Counted from the stretch's first letter, positions 16,997-25,233 are shown. The stretch: DNA of 27,653 nucleotides from UBA3537 sp965662485 (GCA_965662485.1 CBFIIL010000019.1:1-27653); one strand, 5' to 3'. Made by a program: numbers and translations. Notes: generated from the sequence alone by a model not told the origin.

Positions 16997-18016
16997 TTAG
17001 TTGTTTTTATCTATTAAAAAGTTCAAAAACTTATTTTTAAGCACTTCAAAAGCTTCTTTTTTATTTCTATGGATATCCACTATACCCCAATATTCTTCGT
17101 TTGGAGCACCATCGTAAGGCACACCACTACTGTTTGGTGCCCAGCCCCCAACATCTTGTTGATCTGGATTTCCTGCTTTCCAAAGACCATCAGTAAAAGA
17201 AAAAATTACAATACCAGAGTTGTTATCACTTTCTTCAAAAACAGCGTCAATAATTTTTCCATTGGCAACAGCTTGTGCATGTTGGTTTTCGCCTTGCTCA
17301 AACCCTGCTTTTGCAATTTTCATGTAACTATCGGCGCCTGCCTCTGAAAGATAAACAGGTTTATCACTAACTGATTGCCACTCTCTAAAAATAGACTGAG
17401 GTTGATCCCAACGATAAACATTCAACCCCCATATATCGATGTTAGGATTTAATTGAAGTGCTTGCTTATCTGGGATATCTCCGTGAGCTGTAGCTACTGG
17501 ATGATTTGGGTCAAGTTTGTGCACTAAGTCAGTCGCTACGCTTAAGGCATTGTACCAATTTATAATATCACCACCAAACCACTCTGGATGATAATTGTAT
17601 TCGTTACCAAGTTCCCAAATTAAAATAGCGTTGTGATCTTTATATTTTTTTATATAATCCAAATAGGTCTGCGAAAGAATATCAAAAACTCCATTTTGAT
17701 TGTATCCAAATCCTACAATAAGTTTCAGTCCAGCAGCATCAATTTTGTCTAAAACTTGAATATCGTCTATAGGTGCATAAACACGTATTGTGTTTATTCC
17801 TGCCTCTTTCATGAGTTCTAAATCCTGATCGATTGTTTGGAAATCGCGAATGGTTTGTCCTTTTGGAACTGGATGATAGCAAATTCCTTTTATATAGTAT
17901 GGTGAATTATTAACCAATAAATGATTTCCTTGAACCTGAACATTATCAGGTGAGTTTGGAATTAAAAGTAATGCCAATGAAAATAATAAAACTGAACATA
18001 AACTTAAAAGTTTCAT
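16997..18016 (-). CDS. Secreted clan GH-A glycoside hydrolase, family uncertain
   Basis: The 339-residue protein has a signal peptide (MKLLSLCSVLLFSLALLLIP) and a compact TIM barrel. VQGNHLLVNNSPYYIKGICY followed by LMKEAGINTIRVYAPIDD resembles the barrel entry of GH2, GH5 and GH72 enzymes. The acid/base is E139 in WELGNEYNYHPEW and the nucleophile E225 in LSEAGADSY, both in clan GH-A positions. FTDGLWKAGN and NEEYWGIVDIHRNKKEAF form the barrel end. Unlike GH2 it has no N-terminal sandwich domains, and unlike GH72 no disulfide-rich tail. Context points to a beta-1,3- or beta-1,6-glucan substrate in the periplasm. I cannot fix the family. It follows the GH17 lipoprotein with a 4 bp gap, suggesting translational coupling. 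Confidence 0.82.
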   Translation of the reverse strand: MKLLSLCSVLLFSLALLLIPNSPDNVQVQGNHLLVNNSPYYIKGICYHPVPKGQTIRDFQTIDQDLELMKEAGINTIRVYAPIDDIQVLDKIDAAGLKLIVGFGYNQNGVFDILSQTYLDYIKKYKDHNAILIWELGNEYNYHPEWFGGDIINWYNALSVATDLVHKLDPNHPVATAHGDIPDKQALQLNPNIDIWGLNVYRWDQPQSIFREWQSVSDKPVYLSEAGADSYMKIAKAGFEQGENQHAQAVANGKIIDAVFEESDNNSGIVIFSFTDGLWKAGNPDQQDVGGWAPNSSGVPYDGAPNEEYWGIVDIHRNKKEAFEVLKNKFLNFLIDKNN

Positions 18017-18020
18017 AGTG

Positions 18021-19298
18021 CTAATTGGTTAGGGTTAAGGCGGATTTCGGTGGAAAAACATCCTCCAATAAAATATCTTTATGGCCTTTGTAGGTTTTTT
18101 CAATAGAATTTCCATCTCTTGAAAGGCCTGAAAAAACTCCATTATCAACAAGAGGCCATAACACATATTTTGCTTGGCCATCAACAGTGAATAGCCCAAA
18201 GAAGTTTTCAGAACCATTTGGGTGATTGGCATCTTTCCATGGTTCATCAAAGGCTTCAAAAAAGAAACAAGACACATTGTTTTCATTACTCCATTCACGC
18301 ATAAGTTTGTAATACAATGCCTGTTTATATTCATCGGCTGCATAGGAACCATTAGTTCCATATAAGCCTTGAGATGTGGTTGCCCAACCGGTCTCACCTA
18401 TATGTATTGGTTTTTCTATTCCTAAAGAACTCACATAGTTTTTTACACTTTGATATTGACTTACGGCATAGGACTTTGCACGTTCCATTGCTGCATCAAT
18501 TTTTTCAATTTCTGAATGTGATGATTCATTTTCTGGTATAAGCCAAAAACTAGAATTGTAGTGTGTGTCATGAAAGGGATAGGTATGAACAGAAATATAA
18601 TCTACAGCGGCAATTAATTGTTCCAAATCTTTATTATGGTAATCCGAACTTCCTCCTCCCCAAGAGGCAAAATTGTCTGAACTGGTAATCCACAATGAAT
18701 CCGAAAGATGTCCTTGTGCTTTTTTTTCTTGTAAATAATTTACCCATTTCAAAACAACTTTTGGCTTTACAAAATAAGGGGTTGCCCAGTGTACCATAGC
18801 TTCATTACCGACAGCAATTATTTTTACAATTTCTGGATATTTATTTACAAACTCTATGGCTTTGGCTATTTCAGATGCATTATTCTCTTCGTCTTCCATA
18901 TCATGATTTGGTGGAAGGTCTGTCCATGCATTAGCACAATCTATCCATGCACCCAACATCACATACATTTCAAAACTTTTATTCTCTTCTCTCAATTCCT
19001 TTATGGCTCTAAGAATATTTGATGCATGTGGAAACTGCAAATTGTAAGTCCTTATGATTCTAATTCCCATGGCATACATGATTTTCAAATCTTCTTTCAA
19101 AGCTTCCAAAGAAGGTTGAATCTCTCTTGATGTCATGCGATAGCCTCCATAAGAAATAGCTAAATATTCTGGATTACCCAAAATTTGTGCCGCTGTTTTG
19201 TGTTTAAAATTCAATTCTTCTTTTGTTTTGTTTGTACATGATGTACTTAAAAAACAACACAAAATAAAGAGAATTATCATATGTTTTTTTAAGGCCAT
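18021..19298 (-). CDS. GH17 family lipoprotein, beta-1,3-glucanase-like
   Basis: The 425-residue GH17 enzyme has a lipoprotein signal (MALKKHMIILFILCCFLSTSC, Cys21), so it is anchored in a membrane outside the cytoplasm. It has the acid/base E166 in AVGNEAMVHW and the nucleophile E302 in IGETGWATTS, with FFFEAFDEPWKD near the end of the barrel. An insertion of about 60 residues (SSDNFASWGGGSS to NESSHSEIEKI) between the catalytic residues is absent from the two cytoplasmic GH17 proteins. It may shape a longer binding cleft for polymer. A short tail after FFGLFTVDGQ ends the chain. It is second in the operon, 32 bp after the phosphorylase. The likely task is endo-cleavage of beta-1,3-glucan before import. 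Confidence 0.9.
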   Translation of the reverse strand: MALKKHMIILFILCCFLSTSCTNKTKEELNFKHKTAAQILGNPEYLAISYGGYRMTSREIQPSLEALKEDLKIMYAMGIRIIRTYNLQFPHASNILRAIKELREENKSFEMYVMLGAWIDCANAWTDLPPNHDMEDEENNASEIAKAIEFVNKYPEIVKIIAVGNEAMVHWATPYFVKPKVVLKWVNYLQEKKAQGHLSDSLWITSSDNFASWGGGSSDYHNKDLEQLIAAVDYISVHTYPFHDTHYNSSFWLIPENESSHSEIEKIDAAMERAKSYAVSQYQSVKNYVSSLGIEKPIHIGETGWATTSQGLYGTNGSYAADEYKQALYYKLMREWSNENNVSCFFFEAFDEPWKDANHPNGSENFFGLFTVDGQAKYVLWPLVDNGVFSGLSRDGNSIEKTYKGHKDILLEDVFPPKSALTLTN

Positions 19299-19330
19299 TA
19301 TGTGTTTTTTGTTTAATTGTTTTTGTAATG

Positions 19331-22300
19331 TTACTTTACCACAAAAACAGTAATTTGTTTTATCTTATGTGTTCTTTCAAAAACATGTTTTGTTGTTTCT
19401 TTATCTAATGTATTGGCATCAAACATTTTTGTAGTGTCATCAAAAAATTCAACTGAAGTCGAAGACTCAGATGCTTTTTTGTAAACTATTGGAACTTGAC
19501 AAATTGTAAATGCCAAACTGTCTTTTTCTAATGCAATATTCTGTTTCTCTTGATCAACACCTACATAACTAAAGTTTTCTGCTTCTTGTAAAAATTCTGA
19601 TGCTTTTAAAATACCCGCATCAAAACCAAGAACGCCATCTGTTACACGCACACCAAGTTCACCAAATCGACATAAAATATCTTCTTTTACCTGGCCTGTC
19701 ATTCCTGGTTGTTGCGCCCCTTTCCCTCCGGGTGTATGTGAGTATGGATCTGTTGGAAAAGCACCATACAGTTCTGGAGATTTGTGGGCTCCAATACCTG
19801 CATTGATTTCAAAATAATGATCAAAAAGTTTCCCAATTATCTCTGGCGCATTGTTTTCATCAATGGCTTGTTTTGTTGTTTCAAATGCTGCCAGTAATAA
19901 TTTGGATACCATGTGCCAATAAATAGATCCAAGACCTTCATAACCAAAGAAAGTTCCCGAACGACCAGTAAAGGATTTGTGATCAAAAATAGCTTCAAAA
20001 ATTCCATAAACGACTTCAGCTTCTTTTGTTACTAAATCTGAAAATTCTTCAGGTAAATTCTCCAATGCTTCTTTTAAATTCTCTACATTATTGAAGTTCC
20101 CGTTGAAATGAAATTCTCCATTACAATCCTTTGTAATTACTTGTGTATTCCCTACTTCTACAAGTTTTTGTAGTAGATTTGAAGATTGAACATATTCTTT
20201 CGAAATTGTATTTTTGTCAACAAATCGTGGTAAGGTTTTGTTTGGATATAAGATATAACTGTACTGATCTGGTCTAAATAACTTACTCGCCTTGAGCGCA
20301 TCTAATACACTCAATGCTTCTTTAGTAGAAAGGTAGCCCGAACTTAGCACTGCAACTTGACCTTCTAACATTTCTGGTAGGTAGGAAATTGAAACTGATT
20401 CATTGCCATTTACAGTCATCAGATTGTATGCATGATACAGGTTATCTGCTCTTTTGTTGGCTTCAATTGAATGTTCTAAATGTTCTAATGCTACACTTAC
20501 AAAGGTTGAAATCTCATCTAAATTTAGGGTGTTTTTCTCGCCAGAGAAACTTTTCTCATAAATTGTAGTTCTATATTGACTTGCTGCTTTTCCAAGACCG
20601 TCCAAAACAGTCTTTCTGTCTTGGTCTGAAATCGATCCAGAAAGAAGAGCTGTATTATTTTGAAGCGTTTCTGAAACCTGATTGAAAAACTCAATTAGTT
20701 CTACAGAAATCTCAACTTGCTTGGCTGAAGTATTTTTTAAAGTAGTTTCAAAGAATTTTAAAAATCTACGCAAATAATATAAAGTAACCATGGAAACTCC
20801 ATTTCCAACCAATGCATTATTTGCATCGTTCCACTCTGGACGTTGGGTATTCATCCAAATTCCACCCTCAGGTATAAAGTTGGATACTTTTGCCAAAACA
20901 GTGGCTAGGATTTTCTCAATAAAGTTGACCTTATATATGAATATATTTTTATCGCGAAGTAATGCGCCATCTACACCAATTTCTTCACGCTTAAGCTGAA
21001 TTCGCGCTTCTGCTTCGTGATCAAAATCAATTGTATTTTTGGGATCTTTAAGAATTTGGTCGTAAGGTTTTATTCTGTATGGAACATTTGCATAGACAAA
21101 CAAATCTTTAGAAAAATAGCTTTCTAATTTATTTGGGTAATAGGTTTCTATAAACTCTAAAAACTTAAGCAAATAGATGATTTGGTGATCTCCCCAATAT
21201 CCAATGTAAGACCAAGGATTATCTGGTTCGATAGTTTCCCAATCAAAACCATCTTTAGTTACTCTGTAAGGGTTATAGCCATCAAAAGTTGTTGCATTCA
21301 AAAACTTATGAATCATCCCCTCAATAAATTCTGGATATGAATGAACAAGGGCTTCCCAGTTTTGGAAAATATCACGCCAATTTCCCTGATAATCTAAGAT
21401 TTTTGAACCGTCTTCATTCCGCGTGTTTATTGAAAATTTATTCCAAGGACGACTAGGATCACCATGGCGTCTACTAAATTTTAATGGAAGATATTCATAA
21501 CACAAACGTTTGAAGTTTTTATCGTCATCACTTTGAGCAATTGATTTTAAGTGATTCAAATCAAACGTTTCGGGGAGAGCAGCGATTACATTTGACTTTT
21601 TGAAATACACTTTGTGATTTGCATTTTCTAAATACGTAATAAAGTCTTCTTTTTCAATGGTATAATTATCATCAAAAATTCCTCCACGCATGATGTTAAA
21701 CATGGTGTTGGCAAAATGCCTTGTATTTCTTGCGCGATCGGAAGTTAGTTGCAAACCATCTGAAGCACCAACCAATGCAATAAGTTGTTGTGTACCTTCC
21801 TCAACTGAAGCTGTTAATTCCTCCAATAAGAAGGCTTGTTTTTTAATCCTTTTTTTAATCTGAACTATATCATTTATAGACTGATTAACATTAGCCACCA
21901 AAGTCCATTCTTCTTGAGCATTTTCGCCCAAAGTTATATCGGCAGTCAAAAGGTATGCGCCTCGTTCTGCTTTTACATCAATTTCTTCAGTAATTGTATT
22001 TCCTCTTCTAAAACTATCAATTTGAGCAGATGAGAGTAGTTTTTTTGAGTTTTTAAGTCCAACAGACCAAACTATATTGGCTTTTAATGCTTCACTTGGC
22101 TCTGCTTTATCCACAATAATGGCACTTAGGGAGTAAATTCCAACTCCGCTATCTGTTTCCAATTCACATTTTTTATAAGCATCTACAAGATTACTCGTAC
22201 TGTTTTGAAGAGCAACCTCAACTCCATGAGGTAAAATGTTTTGAATTCCATCTAATAAACAGATATTTACAGCTGTATTGGCCACATTTTTTAACTTAGA

Positions 22301-22789
22301 TTTGCGAACAAATCCAAACGCGTCACTAGAATTCCATTCATAAGAAAATACAACCTCTAAATCATGATTTATTTCTTCAAAAATGATTTTGTTCCCGTAA
22401 GCATTTTTGTACAAATTTCTAGTAATCTCGTAAACACCGTCTTGTCTGTTAGAAAATGGTTCCCACAAAAAAGTTTTATCAACTTTGTTTACCAAAAAAA
22501 TTGACTTGCTGCCAGTGTATTCGCTTGATTCTGTAATTTTATCGTCTGTGTAATATGGAAAAAGGGCATAGTTGCTATTTTTTCTTCCAGCAGAAAGTCC
22601 TCCAGTACTTGAAATAAACATCCAGTGGTCTGAATTACTTACAATGCTCATGAAAAATGGGCGCATTTTATTGTAGTTAGAAATTTTATAAAAAATCTCA
22701 TCGCCAATGATAATTTCATCGCCAGAAACTTCTTGATTAGAAAACCTAGCGGGATTATTTCCTATGTATATATTGTTGTTTGAATCCAT
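19331..22789 (-). CDS. GH149-type beta-1,3-oligoglucan phosphorylase (GH94-related)
   Basis: The 1152-residue cytoplasmic enzyme (no signal peptide) is predicted to split beta-1,3-glucan oligosaccharides with phosphate, releasing glucose 1-phosphate. The N-terminal sandwich domain contains MRPFFMSIVSNSDHWMFIS and GLSAGRKN. The helical barrel carries PEWNDANNALVGNG, with the catalytic acid at D655 in the WND motif shared with GH94 phosphorylases. HTPGGKGAQQPGMTG (1018-1032) is the probable phosphate-binding region. Length above 1100 residues and these motifs fit GH149, defined on Euglena EgP1 and a bacterial homologue, better than the roughly 800-residue GH94 enzymes. It is the first gene of the operon, with 410 bp upstream before the next gene. 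GH94 or GH161 are the alternatives. Confidence 0.87.
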   Translation of the reverse strand: MDSNNNIYIGNNPARFSNQEVSGDEIIIGDEIFYKISNYNKMRPFFMSIVSNSDHWMFISSTGGLSAGRKNSNYALFPYYTDDKITESSEYTGSKSIFLVNKVDKTFLWEPFSNRQDGVYEITRNLYKNAYGNKIIFEEINHDLEVVFSYEWNSSDAFGFVRKSKLKNVANTAVNICLLDGIQNILPHGVEVALQNSTSNLVDAYKKCELETDSGVGIYSLSAIIVDKAEPSEALKANIVWSVGLKNSKKLLSSAQIDSFRRGNTITEEIDVKAERGAYLLTADITLGENAQEEWTLVANVNQSINDIVQIKKRIKKQAFLLEELTASVEEGTQQLIALVGASDGLQLTSDRARNTRHFANTMFNIMRGGIFDDNYTIEKEDFITYLENANHKVYFKKSNVIAALPETFDLNHLKSIAQSDDDKNFKRLCYEYLPLKFSRRHGDPSRPWNKFSINTRNEDGSKILDYQGNWRDIFQNWEALVHSYPEFIEGMIHKFLNATTFDGYNPYRVTKDGFDWETIEPDNPWSYIGYWGDHQIIYLLKFLEFIETYYPNKLESYFSKDLFVYANVPYRIKPYDQILKDPKNTIDFDHEAEARIQLKREEIGVDGALLRDKNIFIYKVNFIEKILATVLAKVSNFIPEGGIWMNTQRPEWNDANNALVGNGVSMVTLYYLRRFLKFFETTLKNTSAKQVEISVELIEFFNQVSETLQNNTALLSGSISDQDRKTVLDGLGKAASQYRTTIYEKSFSGEKNTLNLDEISTFVSVALEHLEHSIEANKRADNLYHAYNLMTVNGNESVSISYLPEMLEGQVAVLSSGYLSTKEALSVLDALKASKLFRPDQYSYILYPNKTLPRFVDKNTISKEYVQSSNLLQKLVEVGNTQVITKDCNGEFHFNGNFNNVENLKEALENLPEEFSDLVTKEAEVVYGIFEAIFDHKSFTGRSGTFFGYEGLGSIYWHMVSKLLLAAFETTKQAIDENNAPEIIGKLFDHYFEINAGIGAHKSPELYGAFPTDPYSHTPGGKGAQQPGMTGQVKEDILCRFGELGVRVTDGVLGFDAGILKASEFLQEAENFSYVGVDQEKQNIALEKDSLAFTICQVPIVYKKASESSTSVEFFDDTTKMFDANTLDKETTKHVFERTHKIKQITVFVVK

Positions 22790-22881
22790 TTAAAATTTAT
22801 ATGTAACAAATAATTGGTTGTTTTGTACTAAAAATAATTTTATGCTTTTTAATCGAAAAAAACATCACGACAAAATACTGC

Positions 22882-22906
22882 TATTTTTCAGTCTGGCTGA
22901 AAAATA
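22882..22906. promoter_or_regulatory. Perfect dyad, candidate operator of the glucan operon
   Basis: TATTTTTCAG (22882-22891), a 5-base centre TCTGG, then CTGAAAAATA (22897-22906): 10-bp perfect inverted arms lying 93 bp upstream of the phosphorylase start. No T-run follows on either strand, so it is not a terminator. A LacI-, AraC- or GntR-like operator or an mRNA leader hairpin are the options; no regulator gene is adjacent. Confidence 0.5.
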
Positions 22907-22970
22907 AAACACTACAATTAGTATACAAGAAAAATTAATTTTATAATCTATAATGATAATCAAATATATT

Positions 22971-22993
22971 TTTTCAACCTGTAGGATTGAAAA
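22971..22993. repeat. Imperfect inverted repeat upstream of the glucan operon
   Basis: TTTTCAA and TTGAAAA flank a centre containing CCT and AGG. This gives a 10-bp stem with one bulge just upstream (on the minus strand) of a TATATTTG sequence. It may be a second regulatory site or chance in AT-rich DNA. Confidence 0.35.
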
Positions 22994-23146
22994 TTTATAG
23001 AGAAAATATAATGATTTTTTTATGTTTAAAACACATCATAACTGCTCATTACACTACAACATTGTTGTTTCGATTTGAAAGTATAAAAAAACAATGGAGT
23101 CTTTGTGTTCCATTATTAGTAATATGTAAATAATAAATTTATAAAT

Positions 23147-23177
23147 AAAAACAGCCCGAAGCATTGCTTCGGGCTGT
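23147..23177 (-). terminator. Strong Rho-independent terminator
   Basis: ACAGCCCGAAGC (23151-23162) and its exact complement (23166-23177) form a 12-bp GC-rich stem with a 3-nt loop. On the minus strand it is followed by a T-run. It sits 22 bp after the stop of the secreted tandem-domain protein and also isolates that gene from the glucan operon downstream. Confidence 0.92.
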
Positions 23178-23199
23178 ATAAAATCATTGTTTAAAAATT

Positions 23200-23946
23200 T
23201 TAGGGTGTCACACAAGGCGAACTTAACTCTGGTAAAAATGTCCAAAGTTGCGTACTGTTACCCCAAGCAGACATGCTTTCTCTTAGCTTCATATTATCTG
23301 CTTTAAATTGACCTTCACCGTGTGTTTCATTGTAAGCTGCAACCACTTTAGACCATTCTTCCGAACCGTCCAAATCCATCTCAGCATGGTTTTCATGAGC
23401 AAATCCAACTAAAACATTCAAACCACGATTACCAGCATAAACAGTCCATACACCCATGTCCAGCTGAGCATCAGACTTGACAATAGCATCATAGACACGT
23501 TTTCGGAATGTCCAAAAATCATCGGCTTTTGCAGGGTCAATATTATATAATATGACTTGACGTAGTGGCTTTACACAAAGATCTGTGATTTCATGTGAAA
23601 CATCTTTGTTGTAGTACCAAACTTGAAATAAATCGTTTGTAACATGAGGCGCCACAGTTTCGTTCCACATTTGGTACTCTTCTGGGCTACCATCTTCATC
23701 AAACCCTGCCATATCTTGTTCTATTCGAGCTCTAAATAGTTGACCTGCTCGAGGTCCAGTTTCAATATAGAATGTGTAATGTGCTCCTTTTTCTGCTGAT
23801 TGATTGTACTTCTGAGTTTTGGCTTTCATGGCTTCGTAAACTTGCTCACTCTTATCCTCATCAACTTTGATATAACGTGATTTTGCGACTTGAGCCGATA
23901 GGTTTGCTCCTGCAAACACAAATAATAAAAAAATTAGTTTTTTCAT
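23200..23946 (-). CDS. Secreted protein with two related ABM-like halves, function unknown
   Basis: The 248-residue protein has a signal peptide (MKKLIFLLFVFAGANLSAQ). The mature chain seems to hold two similar halves. RYIKVDEDKSEQVYEAMKAK (about residues 24-43) and RQVILYNIDPAKADDFWTFR (from about 128) each open with a strand then a long helix. Each continues to an aromatic strand (HYTFYIETGPRAG and MGVWTVYAGNRGLN). This is the layout of dimeric alpha/beta-barrel (ABM/DABB, ferredoxin-like) domains, here as a tandem fusion. No catalytic motif is evident. It is monocistronic, between its own terminator and a candidate -7 element. It is not obviously part of the glucan pathway, although transcribed in the same direction upstream of it. 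Confidence 0.7.
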   Translation of the reverse strand: MKKLIFLLFVFAGANLSAQVAKSRYIKVDEDKSEQVYEAMKAKTQKYNQSAEKGAHYTFYIETGPRAGQLFRARIEQDMAGFDEDGSPEEYQMWNETVAPHVTNDLFQVWYYNKDVSHEITDLCVKPLRQVILYNIDPAKADDFWTFRKRVYDAIVKSDAQLDMGVWTVYAGNRGLNVLVGFAHENHAEMDLDGSEEWSKVVAAYNETHGEGQFKADNMKLRESMSAWGNSTQLWTFLPELSSPCVTP

Positions 23947-23975
23947 TTTATTTAAAAATATTTGGTTAATAATCT

Positions 23976-23983
23976 CAAATATA
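23976..23983 (-). promoter_or_regulatory. Candidate -7 element of the secreted tandem-domain gene
   Basis: On the minus strand TATATTTG matches the Bacteroidetes -7 consensus 29 bp upstream of the ATG at 23946, implying a leader of about 25 nt. The -33 position reads TTT rather than TTG. Confidence 0.4.
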
Positions 23984-24083
23984 ATAAAATTGATTGCATT
24001 TTAAAATTAAAAATAAAATAATTTTTAGACTAAATAAAAGTTTGGTTAACCATAAACATCATACAATTAAGGTAGGTAAAGAA

Positions 24084-24785
24084 TTAGTATGATACCTGTA
24101 GTTTAATTTGTGAAGAATCTAAGTTAAGCTCATCAATATGGCCTAAGACTTCACGATCATCGGAAATAAAGTGGGCATGGAAAAAACTATCGTGATGTGT
24201 AAAAACTGCCTTATGATTTCGAGAAAAGAAACCGATCAAAGAGCCACTAATGTTTTTGAAATCATATTGAGTTAATCCTTGGTGCGCTTCGTCTGGAGAT
24301 GATACTGTGTTGCCATCTGGAAGATTCACGCTGTGAAGTTTCATTTTATTAAAGACCCCATCAATACGTATCAACAACGGTTGGTCATAATGTTTATACA
24401 CTGAATCAATATGTTCTTCTATTTTTTTTAGTGAATAATTTCCAGGTGTTAATTCAACAACTTTTAAATCACTATTTGTGCTGTATACAAAAAAGGGGGC
24501 ACTGACCGAAGGGACTTTATTTACCTCGTGTGAAATACTATCTACTACTTTTGAAACATATGATTGCCCTTCAAATACTACTATTTCTCCTTTCAAAAAC
24601 TCAATAGGTCCTAATCCATAAGTTTCTTTACTATTTAATGAATCAGTAGCAATCTTACCTTCTAAATCTCCTTTCCACATCACATCTCTCATTTCACCAA
24701 CAACTTTGATAGAAGAAGTGTTAGTCGATTTGGTACAGGAGGCAAACAGAAGCACAGAAAAGATGTAAGTAATATTTTTTAACAT
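24084..24785 (-). CDS. Acetolactate decarboxylase-like lipoprotein
   Basis: Alpha-acetolactate decarboxylase (BudA/AlsD) turns acetolactate into acetoin using an active-site zinc. The start at 24785 gives MLKNITYIFSVLLFASC, a lipoprotein signal with Cys17, so this copy is exported, unlike classical cytoplasmic enzymes. In the 233-residue chain GLGPIEFLKGEIVVFEG (E62), IRIDG (R140), HAHFISDD (H203, H205) and GHIDEL (H216) reproduce the family pattern. From memory, Bacillus brevis enzyme ligands are His194, His196 and His207, the same 2- and 11-residue spacings, with Glu65 and Arg145. The C-terminal tail that carries a further glutamate in that enzyme is short here. No acetolactate synthase is nearby. 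Decarboxylase activity is plausible but the location is odd. Confidence 0.8.
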   Translation of the reverse strand: MLKNITYIFSVLLFASCTKSTNTSSIKVVGEMRDVMWKGDLEGKIATDSLNSKETYGLGPIEFLKGEIVVFEGQSYVSKVVDSISHEVNKVPSVSAPFFVYSTNSDLKVVELTPGNYSLKKIEEHIDSVYKHYDQPLLIRIDGVFNKMKLHSVNLPDGNTVSSPDEAHQGLTQYDFKNISGSLIGFFSRNHKAVFTHHDSFFHAHFISDDREVLGHIDELNLDSSQIKLQVSY

Positions 24786-24797
24786 GTTGTAAAAATA

Positions 24798-24831
24798 CAA
24801 AAACGGCTACACTATAATAGAATAACCGTTT
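24798..24831 (-). terminator. Rho-independent terminator of repeat copy A
   Basis: Read on the minus strand, ACGGTTAT pairs (with G-U wobbles) with GTGTAGCCGT around a small inner stem, then five T. It is only 13 bp upstream of the start codon of the decarboxylase-like lipoprotein gene, so it either ends the transcript of the small gene at 24980-25096 or acts as an attenuator for the lipoprotein. Confidence 0.7.
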
Positions 24832-24913
24832 TATTGCTTTAGTAGATAACTCTGTGAAATATCGAATATTAGTTTAACACCTGAGAGTTAATTAAACTCA
24901 TTAAATAGTGGCT
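24799..24913 (-). repeat. Dispersed repeat, copy A
   Basis: First of three related intergenic elements. The core at 24840-24869 (TAGTAGATAACTC then AAATATCGAA on the plus strand) is shared with copies B and C. Similarity to copy C extends over about 115 bp, from the AAAAACGGCTACACT end through the terminator and core to GTGGCT. On the minus strand the order is 7-bp hairpin (24892-24898 with 24871-24877), core, terminator hairpin. It lies 66 bp downstream of the small acidic gene. Confidence 0.85.
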
Positions 24914-24979
24914 TTTATAAGAACTTGAACTAATAAGGTTTTGATTTCCACTTATAATAGCTAAAAATTTCTTTGGGAT

Positions 24980-25096
24980 TTAGTAATCATCATCGTCGTA
25001 ATCTTCATCATCTTCATCTTCAATCTCTTCCCAATGAAGACCATCAGCTTTTAATTTAAAATTAAAGTCACTACAATCCTTTTCTATGATACTCAT
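24980..25096 (-). CDS. Small acidic protein, 38 residues, uncertain
   Basis: ATG at 25096 opens a 38-codon frame ending TAA. It begins MSIIEKDCSDFNFKLKADGL, then HWEEI and a run of 14 residues that are all Asp, Glu or Tyr. No homologue is recognised. The extreme acidity could mimic nucleic acid or neutralise a basic partner, but the tail may also be low-complexity drift. Support for a real gene: a repeat element with terminator (copy A) follows on the same strand, as it follows two larger genes nearby. Against: no clear promoter or ribosome-binding site and short length. It is convergent with nothing and divergent from the lipoprotein gene at 25234. Confidence 0.4.
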   Translation of the reverse strand: MSIIEKDCSDFNFKLKADGLHWEEIEDEDDEDYDDDDY

Positions 25097-25233
25097 TCTA
25101 CATTAATAATCACCTGAATGTTTAAACTCTACGCTTCCAAGCTGATTCGAAAACAATTCCAAGAATAAAGGATTAAATCAGTAAGGTTTTATAATTTATA
25201 TATATATTTACTATAAAATTAACAATTTATATT

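Larger units (their letters stand above)
22790..23146. other. Upstream regulatory region of the glucan operon
   Basis: This is about 355 bp of very AT-rich DNA without a convincing gene. It holds a perfect 10-bp-arm dyad (22882-22906) and an imperfect hairpin (22971-22993). A minus-strand TATATTTG at 22961-22968 matches the -7 consensus, but lacks a TTG at the right distance and would imply a leader of about 165 nt. Confidence 0.5.
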
